A stretch of 64,000 nt of DNA from Paramarasmius palmivorus (GCA_037176845.1 JAYKXP010000167.1:27485-91484); one strand, 5' to 3'; counted from the first letter of the stretch, positions 34,015 through 46,345 are shown. The notes: generated by a model from the letters alone, not told the origin. Numbers and translations are program-made.

Positions 34015-37000
34015 TGGCTGGAACAAGGAGGAAGAAAGCAAACAGGAAAGGTACGGATGATACTTCTCATCGTCTAGCGTGTAACTGATGTGCTCTCGAC
34101 AGAGAACAACCCAGAGCCCCCAATTGACACAGCTGTCGTGGTGGAACCTCAAGTTGCGACTCAGGTTGAGCCTCAAGTTGCGCCTCAGGTCAACCCTCAA
34201 GTGATGGATCAGGTTCGCCCTCGTACATATGAGAACTTCTCTGCAACTACTTTGAATTCTCATGCTTCGACAGGTCCTGAACCCGCATCCAATGACTCCA
34301 CTGTAGAGATTCGGTCAGTAAACGCAACTCTAGCCCCAGTGGTGGCCAATAGCAGTGATGGCCAAGAGTCTTCAGGAGAGAACAACGGTGAGCATTTACT
34401 CGATTCATCTCAATCAAGTCTCATTTAGTTGGAAGCTGCTTGTGGTCGGTCACTAGTCACCCCAACATCACGCCCTGCCACTCGTTCCTCGACTCGTACA
34501 CGAACGCCAAGCAGACTTCCACTCCCTCAGACTGTAACTCCCCAGCCTCCAAGCAACCCTTGACGTCGCCGCTCCAAGAAGAAAGATACTGAGCAAGGTA
34601 CTGCAGCTGAAAACCAAGAAGTCATTGCACACTGTGAGTTCTATTTTGTCTAGTATACCTGATCTCTGTTGACAGATGCCGATGACCCTCAGGAAGTAGC
34701 ATTCTTCAATCAGCCAATTGCTCAATCAACTCCGTTAGTTTCTGCGTTCCGAAGGGCTGGATCTCAAAGCTGTGAACAGACCAATGTTCACTTTGATGTC
34801 TCTTCTTTGGGAGAGTACATCAATGTCGAACAGATCTCTATCTCTATGGACGACGACCTGACTATATCACTCTCAGTTGCAGCTCCACCAACCAGGACGA
34901 CGCAGGCTACATCATGCAAGAACATGGGAGGTAAGTTGTCGATTTCCCTTTGTATCCGTGCAATACTCATCACATTTATCTTAGGGGCCGTAGACAAACT
35001 CAACAAGGCAAAAGCTTGAGGTCGCAAGAACACTTCGCGTCGAGACAGTATCTCACGTCGCCAGCGAGACTTTGACGCCGCCGTCCAGAGGCCTTTGGTC
35101 GACTTTACTACCTCTCCACCAACGAGGATGGCTGGCACAGGATCACAGCGTTCCAAGCGCGCAGCCGATGTCCATGAGTTCTTTACTTTCAAAGACAGAT
35201 ATTATAGATGCAACTATTGCCTTCAGTAAGTCCCATTCTTACTTCGTGTGATGTCCTACTAATCAAAACTATAAATAGGAAAAGAGAGGAGTCAGCAGTC
35301 CCAGAAGCTGTAACTGTTCACCCCTACACACTGGGCACTGGGAACACGAATATGCAAAAGCACTTGGTAGCTGCGCATTTTCCTGAATGGATAGACGACT
35401 GCGATGCTTGTGGAATCCCCGTAACCGCTGATTGCGCCGCCAATAAAGCCAAGTTGTACCGAGATAAGAACAATCGACCAGATCCCACCGTTTCCCTTGA
35501 GTTCGCCTCATTCAGTATAGAAGGGTTAGTCGATTGCTTGATGGAATTGATTGTGAAGGACGATCTTGTAAGTTTACATGATCTATATGTTGTTCAAAGT
35601 TCAATGCTCACCTCTTGTCTCAGCCCATTAGTCTTGTTGAGTCAGAAAGCTTTGTTCGGCTAATACTCTACCTAAAGCGAGACCTTCGAGAGAAGGATAT
35701 ACTCGGGCGCACGACGATGAGGAAGGTTATCATTCAAGCTTGGTACCTTCATATGCACGAGATCGCCAAAGAATTCGAGGTTAGTTTCTACCTTTTCCCG
35801 CAATATGGGCTGTTGTATTGATCTACCTGTACTAGAATGCGATCAGCAGAATTTCCTTTACGACCGATTGCTGGACAGATTCGACTCTTTATCCCTTCCT
35901 TGCCCTCACTGCCCACTGGGTGGCTGAAACTATTGTTACTGAGAAGGCGTCGAACGGTACCATAACGACTCGCAGCGTCTTGAAGATGCGCTCAGAGGTC
36001 ATAGGCTTCCATGAGGTTCCAGTGTCGCACACTGGTGTGCATCTAGCACAGGCCATCAAGTACCTACTTCGTAGGATTGGTATTGAGAAGGATGTACGTA
36101 TGCAGCATGTGCATCATTGAGATTGACTAACAGCTAGCATTACCAGGTCGGCTATTTCACGACGGATAACGCTTCTAACAATGACACTATGGTCGAACAT
36201 CTTGCTTCGCACTTTAAGGCTATCGATGTCGAGTTTGACGCGCATAAGAATCACATGTGGTAAGTCCAGTTGTTGCCTTAGTAGTACCTAAACCTGACTG
36301 TCTTTAGGTGCTTCGCACATATTCTCCATCTGGCTGTGACACCTATACTCGAAGAGATGGACAACATAGACATCGCTTCATTGATCGCCGCAGAACATGG
36401 CGAGATAGTTTGTTCAACAGAAGGTATTCTCACAAGAACTCGAGGCATGGTTCGTGAGGTGTGATGTCTATTTCTCTGTTTCATAAAAATAAATCTAATC
36501 ACGCTGGCAGTCTCGCGCATCTAGTCAAAGACGAATCGCCTTCGAAGAAATGGTCAGAGCTGCGCGAAACAGAAGAGAACTCTTACTGACACGCAATATC
36601 CCTAACCGTTGGAGCTCTGCGCATCTAATGGTCCATAGAACCATACTCCTTCGTCCAGTGAGTCTTTGATTATTTTCCTCGATAATTCGTGCTAAGCTCT
36701 GCTCAGCAACTGGATGCATTCCGCGTACATTCTGCTCATGGAAACGAGATGACGCCTCATATCTTGAGCAAGTACGAGTTCAAAGGCTTGGTACAATGCG
36801 AGGAAATTCTTAGGGTATATCACATCAATATTCACACTTTGCTTGCTTGTTCATCATTCTTTTTAGGTACCTCACGCATTCCAACATTTTCTGTCTCAAG
36901 AAGATACACCATCCCTTGCCTATGCCATCCCTGCGTTCTATGCTGTCGTGGACCAATGGCTCGCGCTACAGGACAAGTACCCAGATCTCTATGACGTTAT

Positions 37001-37882
37001 CGAGCCAGGAATTGCAAAGCTGCAGGCTTATCTAGCAAAGATTGACAACATTCCGGCGTATTTATTTTCCATGAGTAAGTTGCTCCTGTCTTAAGCACTA
37101 AGTGCCATTCTGAAAGCTTTTCAGTTATCAATCCCCTCGTCAAAATGCGGTGTATCGATGAAAGAATGCCCCGACGCAGGAACGAGATACTTGAGATGCT
37201 CTATAAGGAGGTATAGTGTGCTTTTCAATCTCTCTCGCTCAAGTCTAATGACGCATCATAGATGCGTGCATACCAAGACGACTCACCTTCCCCATCCTCA
37301 GGACCTACTGATACGTCGGCGACATTCGAGTTGGGTGCCAATTGGGTAACTCAGGCTCTGGCAATGGACACCAATGTGAAGCGCACCAATGGAAGCATGG
37401 AAGAAGAGGTGTCCTTGTATCTTCAGGACAACACCCCGGTTCCTCCTGGTAAAGATGGGCTATTGCAATATTGGGAGGTATGCCTATCAGCCGTCTCTTC
37501 ATATCGTCTTCTCTCAACTTAGTTGTAGGCTGCACGCGCAAAATATCCTAACCTCTTTTGGGTGGCCATCGATCTCCTTCCCATTCAAGGAACTTCTGTA
37601 CCCTGTGAGCGGCTATTCTCTTCTTCAAGGCGAACAAAAACTGATCTACGAACTCGTTTGGGGAACGAATTAATGGAAGCAATTCAGATCTTGAAGAATA
37701 CCCTCAAGAAGAATGGCCCACTCCAGTTCACGCGGCACCTTAACTTCGAACGGGAGGCTCAGGAGTTCGAAGCCTGGCAGGATGAAGAGGATGATCACGT
37801 ACTGGAAACAGAGGATCCATACTTATTCGCTGTGAACTTGTCGACAATATCATTTGTAAATTCCGCTCTGGTTTTAGCTTAG
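34015..37882 (+). pseudogene. hAT-1 transposase, multi-exon, core intact
   Basis: Exon 1 starts 'MAGTRRKKANRK' and is followed by Pro/Val-rich and Ser/Thr-rich exons. A BED finger follows ('YYRCNYC', intron, 'NMQKHLVAAHF', 35200-35390). The catalytic core has 'FTTDCWTDSTLYPFLALTAHW' (about 35856-35918, first Asp), 'YFTTDNASNNDTM' (about 36150-36190) and 'CFAHILHLAV' (about 36310). The C-terminal dimerisation domain has 'PNLFWVAIDLLPIQGTSVPCERLFSSS' (37550-37630), ending at TAG 37880-37882. About ten introns of 45-60 bp have clean GT-AG ends. Two in-frame TGA codons (34562-34564, 35017-35019), each one C-to-T from CGA, lie only in the N-terminal linker. An ATG near 35130, just before the BED finger, could still give a nearly full enzyme. 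It catalyses cut-and-paste transposition with 8-bp duplications. Confidence 0.82.
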
Positions 37883-40114
37883 TATCACACATTAGAACTT
37901 GTTATCTTGATTTCTTGTATTGTATATCATCTGCGACTTTAAATACAGGTCTATACACACGTTTACATCTTTACTTCACTGCCTGGAACTTTGTAAGGAA
38001 AAAGGTGGTCAAGCCGACGGCTTGACCGGTTGAACCCGGTAAAATGCCGAGCGGCTCACCACTTATCGGGTCCGACCCGTGACCCATGCCAAGGCTCTGG
38101 GTCAGGACCGTTAGCGGCCCGACCCGACCCGTTGGCATCTCTACTTGGTATCACTGCTAGGAACCTAGTAGTGCACATATGACGAAGAATAAGATAGGCA
38201 TGCACTGCGTAGTGAATACTAGCCGTGCGCGCATAGACGTTGATGTCGTTGTTAGCCCTATATGATTGCGCTAGGATACGTGTCAAAACCTGTAGACCGT
38301 ATCTATACTCTATTACCAGGCTGGAACCTTACAAGGACATGCTACTGTACATGGTAGACTTCCTAGTAGGTCATATGGCTACACTATAATCGCGCTAGGG
38401 GACATATGAGATGGGATAGTGAACGAGGACCAACTACCACAGCGTAGAAGGACCCTAGGGGACGAATCAGAGCTATATACCAAATACGGTAGAAGCTGGA
38501 GGTGCGAGTCACCTTCGAGAGCAGAGTTACCTGGATTAGAAATGTCTGAGTGACCGGGTCATCAATACGAGGACCATATGGGGGCTTAACAGCTTTCCAT
38601 ATCGATCGGAATATCCCTCGAGCTTCGAGTTGGGATTCCTACTGCTAGTACAGACACTAGTGAAGGGCATATAGTCCTATAACAAGGAAACAGATAGGAT
38701 TCTGTGCCAGGACTGTCCTAGGACATAGAAAATATAATATAGAACTACAAGGGCATAGAGCCTACCTTCCTCGGATACGAATCTGAAGCGTTTCGGTCGA
38801 GATTGGACTCCTAGCAAGTTCCGAGCGGAATAACTATGTCCTAGCACCAATATCCAAAACGTACCATGCAGAACAGTGCCTCCACGTGCCACTTCCTAGC
38901 AACCAAAAAGTAATATGACTCGCAGTCCTGCAAAATAATGTCGAATTCCAACCAATATATACCCAAACCTTCTTTTTCTGGTAGATACTTACTTCATATG
39001 GACAGAATCCTCTCCTTGTTTTCATTTCTTGCATAGTTACTATTACTTTATTGTGTCCACTCTCACTTATATGTAAAATATGTACGCTCACGGGTATATA
39101 AGCAGCAGGGTTTCCACTAGGAAGCTCTCAAGCAATTACCCTGCTATACATAGCCCTAGTGCACCAATAGCAGAGTTCTTGTCTTCTATCGTTGACCATA
39201 GAGGCAACGTGTGCTTAGAAAATTAACTTAGAAAATAAACCTTTGAAAAGCCCTTTTCTATATTGAACTAGAGTCGTGAAATTAGAACCTTGAGATACCC
39301 ATAGGACAGAGCTAGTTCATCTAGACTCTTTGGATAGGATTGATTGTTTCAGGACTAGTGTGGAGCCCCACTAGATCCCTTTTCACTTGGTGTGGAGCCC
39401 CACTAGCTTATAGGTGGCCTGGTTGTTGTGCTAGTTCGACTAGTGTAACCAGTGCTGCCTTTCATAGGAACAATAGGTCTTTACCCTTGTCAGGTTCGAT
39501 AGGTTATTTTGCGTCATAGGAACATATAGGAATAGTTTTAAATAGGTTTATAGGTTGGCTCGCGTTGTCTTGATCATATCGAGACCATATTATCATATTA
39601 CATTGTTTCATTCATCACTCGTACACTTCCCTTGTGTCCTAGTGCTTTGTAGACGTTCCACTAGTGTGCTAGTTGATTTCTTGTGTCGATTGTATGGATC
39701 CTTTGACAACGTCGAACCCCGCTCGCACAACTTGGCATATATATTTCGCTCGTTCACAAGCGTTTTATAAGCCTCACACCGCTATCACCATTGACATTGT
39801 GAAGGACCTGGAGGACTCTATGACATGGGAACCACCTATTGGAACCACCAAAAACCCAGCTAATTCATCTGAAGAGAGTGCCGTTGATGCAGCATTCCGG
39901 AGTCTTGAGAAGGAACTAGAGAAAGAACTGTCAGTGGAAGGTGTCGATACAGAAGACAATGGATTTTTGGTTACCAGTGGAGATGTCTTTAATTTTGACG
40001 AAATCAGACATGCACTTGAGGGTATTGCACCAGCTCCATATGCAGATGAAATTGAGGTTGTACGTGAGGGCAGTGGAGGAAGCTGGTCAATCTCAGACAT
40101 CGTTGGGAACTAGA

Positions 40115-40200
40115 GTTGAATTTCATGTATTAGAACCTCATTTCATCTACAGCTACATAAAAAAATGATGTGTTGATATGAGAGAAATAAAGTTCAGTCA
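40115..40200. other. 3' untranslated end of hAT-2
   Basis: A short AT-rich stretch between the hAT-2 transposase stop and the right subterminal CTGCC repeats. Confidence 0.5.
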
Positions 40201-41529
40201 GAGTTTCTGCCAGAGTCGGATACTGCTGGGCAGAATCATTCTGCTGTTCTGCCTGGCAGTATCGGTCCAAAATTGTTCTGCCATCTACATTACCAACAGC
40301 ATCTCCACCTCCTTCTCCAACACTCTTGCCTGCTGAACCACTGCTGCCTTCAGAACAACACCTTAGCCGTGGAAAGGTGAAAAGCAAAATCTGCTGAAAG
40401 TAGAAATGAGCTGAAGAGAAAGAAGACTTGGCATTGTATGACCTGCCATCACCAACCAAGCGGAGACACATCGAGCTATCCCTGGATCTTGGTGAAGTTT
40501 GTGTGGTGAGAAATGGCTTCACAGGGTTACATTCTCACTGAGGCTGTATATCTGGTGAATATACCCTCCAACAGATGTGTGGACCTGGTTCCTTGTTCAA
40601 CTTTGAGTACATACAATGGGATGCATCATGAGTTTCTTTTTTTTGCAGTACTCTGGGCTTGAGATTGATTGATGTTTAGATTTACACTTCTGGTTCTCAA
40701 CCATAGTAACCAAATCCTGTTGATCTGTGTCAGCAATCCATGGGATCCACAGTGGTCTGCTGTAACAGAATGAGCTGCTGACAAGCTGGATCACTGGTGC
40801 AATGAAGTCTTGTTCACAGCTCAACAGCTCAGAGGAAGTCAACGTGGGCAGCTTTTTACCCTTAACTCAGGTGTGGTCAATGGATTAGGCTTGAAGGTCA
40901 GCTTTATACTCATGTTTGGTTGATTCTGACTTTGGCTGTAGGCTCCAGCTACATGAAAGCAAGCAAACCTCACAAGTGCTGAGGTCATCAACAAGCTCCA
41001 GCAAGATTCAGACTTTTGGCACATTGCTGGCCATGGGTCTGCTGCTTTTGCCACATAGCAAAGTAAGCTTTTTCAGTTGTACCTCCAGAACAAACACAAT
41101 CTATGCAGATATGACCCCAGCCTTTGCTGGAACTATCCCAATAGTGTGTTTGCTGATGCCGCATTCAATTTTGAACCTCGTGTAGTATCTCAAGATCATG
41201 CAGACTATAAGAATCGGCCAGACAGGTTTTGTGCTATTACTGCACTTTGCCCCAGTCAAGGAGGATATGACTATACGAAGGGCGGTCATCTGATTCTTTG
41301 GGACCTACGCCTCGTAATTGAATTTCCACCAGGCTCAACTATTCTTCTTCCTTCTGCTATCTTTCATCATTCAAATGTTGTGATTGCTCCTCACAAACAC
41401 AGGATGTCTTTTGCACAATACACATCTGGTCACCTCTTTTGCTTTGTAGCGCATGGCTATTGTACTGAAGAGGCATTCTATTCCTCTCTCACACCTCAAG
41501 AACAGGTCAAGGAAGAAGAGAGCGATTGA

Positions 41530-42500
41530 GGGTGATGGAAAGAAGTGTTGAAGCAGTTCTCCACATTAGATGATGTGATGAAGTTAGCAGCAGTGGCATC
41601 ATCTAAGTCAAGAAAGTAGTTAGCATCTGCTGTATACTGTTGAGTTGAATCAGAACATTTGTTGTTAAACCTTAGAATGAGCTCTCAGAATCGTGCTCAT
41701 GCAATTGAATTTGTTAGATGAACATGCTAAGCAAATGCACCAATACCCAATGTATTTACTGTTTAGAACAGATCTCCCCAACACTGTCGATCTACAGACT
41801 CCAAGACTTGTAGTCATGTACAGTCACTTGGTAAGATATCAACGTGGTGAGTTTCTCATTGTGGGTTGTTGAACTGACTTACAGTCTGTCCTAAGTTGGT
41901 ACAACATACACAGTGCTGCATGTGGAATGCTCACATTCACTTAGGACTGGGTATTCTGCTTAATTGACCACTGATCATCTCATATGTCAGTTATCCATGC
42001 AGACGTCCAGGAGTTTATTGAAGGACTATCAAAAAAGAGTGCCTATCTCGGTTTGGTGGTGAGTTTCTCATCGTTGAAAGGTGTAAATGCCAATTTCTGA
42101 AACATTACACAAACCAATGCAGACCAAATGTATATAGTGTATTCAGATACTTATTATGAATATTCCAGGGCATTTTTGGAGAAGGAAGTGGACCTCCTCA
42201 GCTAGTACATGCCGATTTCAGCTCTCAAGAGGGTCTTCACCATTTTCAGTGATATGTCCCTTTTGGGAAACCTCCTCCTTGAGATTTGATGGTGACCTTT
42301 TTTGTCCTTTTCCGTCGTCCTGGATGGACTATTCACCCCAGTCAAGCCCACTTCCGCTATCTAGCCCCCTTCTCCATCAAGTCCATTATATGAAGAGCAC
42401 AGCAGTCCTTCAAGAGTGCTTGAAAACCAACCCTCATATTGTTCTCATTCACCTCAGACCAGTCATCACTGGGTGTCACCCTAAAACCTTGAGTCAACGT
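41530..42500. other. Spacer with no recognised gene
   Basis: Plus-strand ORF 42156-42536 has no family pattern. It may contain decayed exons of the coiled-coil ORF that follows. Nothing else is visible. Confidence 0.35.
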
Positions 42501-42504
42501 TACT

Positions 42505-42917
42505 TTGGTGTGTGTTTCGAAGCTAGATCTGTATAGACCTATCACAATACCTTTAGATGATGACTATAATAAAATCACCCTTGAGAAATGGTTGTATCTA
42601 GAGTGGGAGCAAGAAGCCACACGACGCAGAGAGGAAGAGGAGAGGAAAGAGATGCGTCGGCAAGCTTATCGTCAGTTCAATTTTCAGCATTGGTTCAACA
42701 CATTCTAACTCAAACATAGTTGACTATCAAGAGATTCTGGTCAAGCAGTATTGTGAAAAGCAGAAGAAAGAGAGGAAGATGGCAAGAGAGTGGGCCAAGT
42801 GGAAGAAAGAGCAGGAAAGACGGCAGGAAGTAAAAGCAAAGAGGGCTGAAGAGGAGAAAGCAAGGGTAGAGAATCTGTGTCAGAAGAAACTTGCAAGGCA
42901 ATGCATTAACACAAAGT
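42505..42917 (+). pseudogene. Charged coiled-coil ORF between dioxygenase and KDZ genes
   Basis: 42505-42708 reads 'DDYNKITLEKWLYLEWEQEATRRREEEERKEMRRQ', and 42710-42917 in another frame reads 'EKQKKERKMAREWAKWKKEQERRQEVKAKRAEEEKARVE'. Both are long Lys/Glu/Arg helices, so one small coiled-coil protein broken by a frameshift or intron near 42708 is likely. It sits on the dioxygenase strand, convergent to the KDZ gene. Function is not recognised; it may be an accessory protein of the composite. Confidence 0.4.
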
Positions 42918-43862
42918 GAAGTTACTAACAGAGAGCAGACACGCTGAGAGAAAAGGCCAAACAGCGTAAACACGAGTATGTTGTTGTACTACACCATGTA
43001 TTCCCCCACTCACTACCTACCTGTAGACTCTCAGCCCAGCTCAACATACTCTCTGAGTCACAGTGAATAGAGAGGAAAAAACAGCAGCGCACTCAACAAA
43101 ATATTTATGGTCGCCGACACCAGGAAAAACACTGTAATGTTGTCAATGCCAGGAAGAGACCACAAGCAACGTATGCATAAAGAAGTTGTCTATAATCACT
43201 AGCTTACTTAAAACTTAATTGAATGTTTATAATTTTAGTTTGATGTACATGGCCAAGAAGAGTCCTGCACCTTTGCCAACTGATGTTTTCTCTTCTGTTC
43301 TCTCTCCCATTTTTCCCATTCTCGCTCTGCTTCTTCATCAAATCGCTTGCGCCAGCACATCTGTGCTGGAGTGTATCCACCCTGACAACCTGGTACAACC
43401 ATGAGAATTACCTAGACAATGAATGGTTGAAGACAAACCTGTTTCAGGAGTTGAATTTTGCAGGCAGAGCTTTGGAGCTTGGCTAGCATGCAGCTCTGAA
43501 TGTTCACTGGCAGTCATGTTGTTGTTACTGGTGACTATTTCCTCATCAGGCAACCTATTGCTTGTGGTTTCGGATTCACTTCTGTCTTCTTCATAGTGTT
43601 CAAGTTGATATATCGTAGTTTGGTCTAACTTTATTTAAGCAGCAGAGTCAGTGCCATGAATGACGGGTATGAATGAATGGATGACTGGCCTTTTTTCTCT
43701 TTGGCTGTGGACCTTTTGGGATTCAGCTGTAAGGCCACCATTCTGAGTCACTCATGAGTGGAATTCTGATATTAAGCTCAGGTTTGTGGAATGATCTACT
43801 TAAGCCAAAAGGGCTCCGAGTCCAGATGAAAGGAGAAACAAAAATCAAATTTCTGTACACAA
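42918..43862. other. Spacer at the convergent end of the KDZ gene
   Basis: Contains minus-strand ORF 43338-43553 without motifs. No gene is supported. It is the likely 3' untranslated region of both neighbours. Confidence 0.35.
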
Positions 43863-45961
43863 CTATTGCTTAGAAATGACTATCTTCTCTGCAAATGCAG
43901 CCAATTCTTCTCCATACAGCTCATCATCATCATCTGTCTGTCTATGAGTATCCACGTCGTCTGGGGCAGTAGGGACATCGTCTGTCCTACAAATCCCAAG
44001 CACCTGTGTAGCCCAATCTGGAAGTGGGACTGAGTCGGTGATGCTCTGATTGTGGTTTTATTGGTGACCTGGAAGGAGTGTTTCTGCAGAACTGGGAGTA
44101 AGTTTCCAAGAAGAGTGCTATTCCAGATTAGCCATACCTTTCTTAAACATGTCAGAGAGCTTGGGAATTGATGCTAGCTGCTCTGCAATGCAACCATGGA
44201 TAGCAGCATGATATTTTTGCTGCCGACATAACTCACTAGCGAGTGCATCCTTGCAGCTGTTGATAGCATGCACATTGTCCACATGGTCATCAATCATGAA
44301 CATCACTAGGTGGTGCGTTTCCACATCCAGTCGGTGAATCTCCTCCTTAGCGTGTTTGATTCCAAAGTAGAGCTGCATCATATGACAATTTTGAGGCTTG
44401 GTCCAAGTGAGCTTGGTTATGTTGATGTGTGAGTTCTTGAGGAGATCGAAGTTGGCAATTTCAACCATCTTGACTATCTCAGCAAAATCCAGCTGGTCAC
44501 ATCCTACAACCTGTGCAACTCAGTTGTATTCATCAAGGGTGGTGCAGATAGCTGATGAACATGCCTTGAGGGCTTCAGTGATCTTGGTGTATTGCCTGTA
44601 TCCTAGATGCCACATGGAGATTGTAAACACTTCACATATTGGGATTACTGAGACACCACTTACCAACTTCACTACTATTGAGTTTGGTAAGTTCAAAAAG
44701 CCTTTGAACCACAAGCTGCTCAAGCTTCTCCAATGTGTGGCGACAATTGCGATGAACCAAACCGTCAAGGGCTTTGGTGTATCACTTTGAACCCTCTTTC
44801 CAACAATCAGCAATACTATACTCAATTTCATAATCTGCAACCTGTTCCTCAAGCTTCTCATAGAGCTTGTATGCTATGTGATTGCGTGCCTGGATACACT
44901 GTTGCTTCAAGTCTGATAGAAGTTTGCCTTCATCAGTCTGAAGGGATTGGAATTTCAAACAAGCATCATGTGCCTTTACCCTGTACAGGATTAGTTGGAG
45001 TTCACATGGAGCTGAGGCAATGTACTCAGCAGTCCACAGCTTTTGAAGAAGCTCAGCATAGTCCAAATCCCACGACACATTTAGGAGGCTCCTCAAAATC
45101 AGCATTGAAATGTTCACACTCGGCAGTGAGGAATTCCTCACAGTCCTCAGGTTGAATCTCATGCTGGTAACAGAGTTCCTCCAGAAGTGGTACATCTGTC
45201 ACAAGGCGGCCAAATGCTTGCCGGTAGTTCTGATGAAGAAGGTTGCCTAGCAATATTGTCATCAGTCAAATTCACAAATTGAACATTTTTAATTTTGTAC
45301 ATACCCAAAGCTGCATGTTTATCTTCATCATGAAATCTGTTATGTTCTTGAATTGCCTGGCAACGATAGAACTCTGTAGTGAGCTGGGTAGTAGAGGCAA
45401 GCACATTGGACAATGAAAATGTCTGTTTGCACTCCTCAAAGTCCTCCAGACCAACTCCCTCGAAGTATTGAGGGTGAAACCATAGTTGACACTTACAGTT
45501 GTGAGCATGACCATGGAACAAAGGAACAACCCTCACAAATTGGTTCTTGGCCACCTTCTCCTTGAGCTTGGGACTATGTTCCAACATCTTCAAGAACGCA
45601 CACATGATGTTGTATGCAATGCCAAGGTCCTCACCAAATTGGTTGATAAGGTTGTTGATGACTGAAAACGGATATTTCATCCTAAATTGGGATGGTGAGC
45701 CTGGAGCATGAAAAGTATGATGAAGGGAACATACATCCCACCACTCCAGATCATATCACAGATAACAAGAGTGTGCCCATGTCAACATGCAAGAAAGATA
45801 CCTGAGATGGCGAACAAGGCAAACATGTTTTTGTGTGAATCTGGAGCTGCTGCTTTCCACCTTTCCACACAGGTGTCGATACATGAGTGTAGCTCCTCAC
45901 TATCAACCAGTTCACCTTCAAGATTCAAGGGTTCTGTCTTGGTAGCCTCAGCTGATGTCTC

Positions 45962-46345
45962 TGTTGGAATTCTAAATATAGACATCACTAGACAAGTTAT
46001 TTTCCACTTTATTCCACCTATGCCACAGTTACTAAGAAAGCAGATATACATAGAACAGTTGCTTTAACCTGCTTGTACCACCACCTACTGACAGTTACTG
46101 ACACTGACTGTGCAGTTATTTCTAGTTCACTTAGTGTCTATTCTCATACATTTAGCATTATCTTTTATCCCCTACTCATGTATAAAAGCTAGACAGAAAA
46201 CCCTACATACAACATTGAATCGAATCATATAGAAGAACATCAGTTGGTTCACTCACTTCTATCTCAACCCCTCTGGTCATCTGCTATTGTTTATCGCGCT
46301 TTCTGCACTATCGCTGCTAACAGAGTTCAATCTAAAACTCTAACA
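45962..46345 (+). repeat. 5' LTR of the gag-only element
   Basis: TGTTGG...CTAACA, 384 bp. 'atgtataaaagctag' near 46180 is a TATA-type promoter. Confidence 0.9.

Larger units (their letters stand above)
14934..38143 (+). mobile_element. hAT-1, a 23 kb cargo-carrying hAT transposon
   Basis: Ends are TAGGGGTGCCAACGG on the left and, read inward from the right, TAGAGATGCCAACGG. Exact 8-bp duplications CTTGGTAT flank it at 14926-14933 and 38144-38151. The empty site is visible in LTR copies A and C, which confirms the boundaries. Subterminal GGGTC/GACCC repeats occur at both ends. On the plus strand it holds a hAT transposase (34015-37882). On the minus strand it holds a GIY-YIG gene, a decayed coiled-coil gene, an RGG-box gene and an Spt5-like gene. 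Later insertions are a family-G LTR (15640-17313), an AT-rich element (20213-22168) and a Copia element (25626-30625). Without these it is about 14.6 kb, far larger than the usual 2.5-5 kb hAT. Confidence 0.85.
14827..39778 (+). mobile_element. Solo LTR B (family L), split by hAT-1
   Basis: Starts TGTGAGGGTACC at 14827 and ends CCTCACA at 39778. Its flanks are CTGC (14823-14826) and CCGC (39779-39782), one transition apart. LTR sequence occupies 14827-14933 and 38152-39778 (about 1.73 kb); the middle is hAT-1. The TATA-like sequence 'tatataagcagcag' is near 39095. It lies in the 3' end of the hAT-2 transposase gene. Confidence 0.85.
12797..40113 (+). pseudogene. hAT-2 transposase (BED finger, DUF659-type core, hAT dimerisation domain), split by LTR B
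   Basis: The start at 12797 opens a BED-like finger (CKYCGDNP, then His residues near 'ITSIKECPN'). Next come 'DGWDDNLWHSLYGSV' (first catalytic Asp region, about 13452), 'CTDNP' (about 13640), 'CFLHQVNTLVGETCAYP' (after an intron near 13709-13765), 'TFFDGSHY' and the C-terminal dimerisation motif 'IVPHTADVERLFLQLGG' (about 14618-14670). The last 110 residues lie beyond LTR B at 39783-40113. Removing LTR B with one CTGC copy restores the frame at 'EGPAITIDIVKD'. Four stops (13016-13018, 13622-13624, 13886-13888, 14183-14185) are all explainable by one C-to-T or G-to-A change, and one A is missing in an A-run near 13095. The enzyme is inactive. Confidence 0.85.
12624..40292 (+). mobile_element. 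hAT-2 DNA transposon carrying 25 kb of nested insertions
   Basis: The ends are TAGTGTTG on the left and, read inward from the right, TAATGTAG. Both fit the YARNG start known for hAT elements. Subterminal CTGCC/GGCAG motifs are clustered at both ends (12640-12720 and 40205-40288), likely transposase-binding repeats. Perfect 8-bp duplications flank it. Its only gene is a hAT transposase (plus strand), broken by LTR B. Without LTR B and its contents the element is about 2.7 kb. Confidence 0.85.
12450..41529 (+). pseudogene. TET/JBP-like 2-oxoglutarate/Fe(II) dioxygenase, split by hAT-2
   Basis: The first exon runs from the ATG at 12450 to 12615; the rest is 40301-41529. Joining across hAT-2 with one copy of the 8-bp duplication keeps the frame in a proline/serine-rich stretch. 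Downstream exons include 'DPQWSAVTE' (about 40730), 'AEVINKLQQDSDFWHIAGH' (about 40980-41035) and the catalytic block 41077-41529: H-x-D in 'QDHADY', then 'GGHLILWDLRLVIEFPPG', 'LPSAIFHHSNV' and 'HRMSFAQYTSG', supplying the distal His and Arg of the double-stranded beta-helix. Basidiomycete TET/JBP enzymes oxidise 5-methylcytosine and are known to be linked with KDZ transposons. The KDZ gene lies downstream, convergent. At least six in-frame stops (for example 40395-40397, 40401-40403, 40407-40409) are C-to-T type, so it is dead although the catalytic residues survive. Confidence 0.65.
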
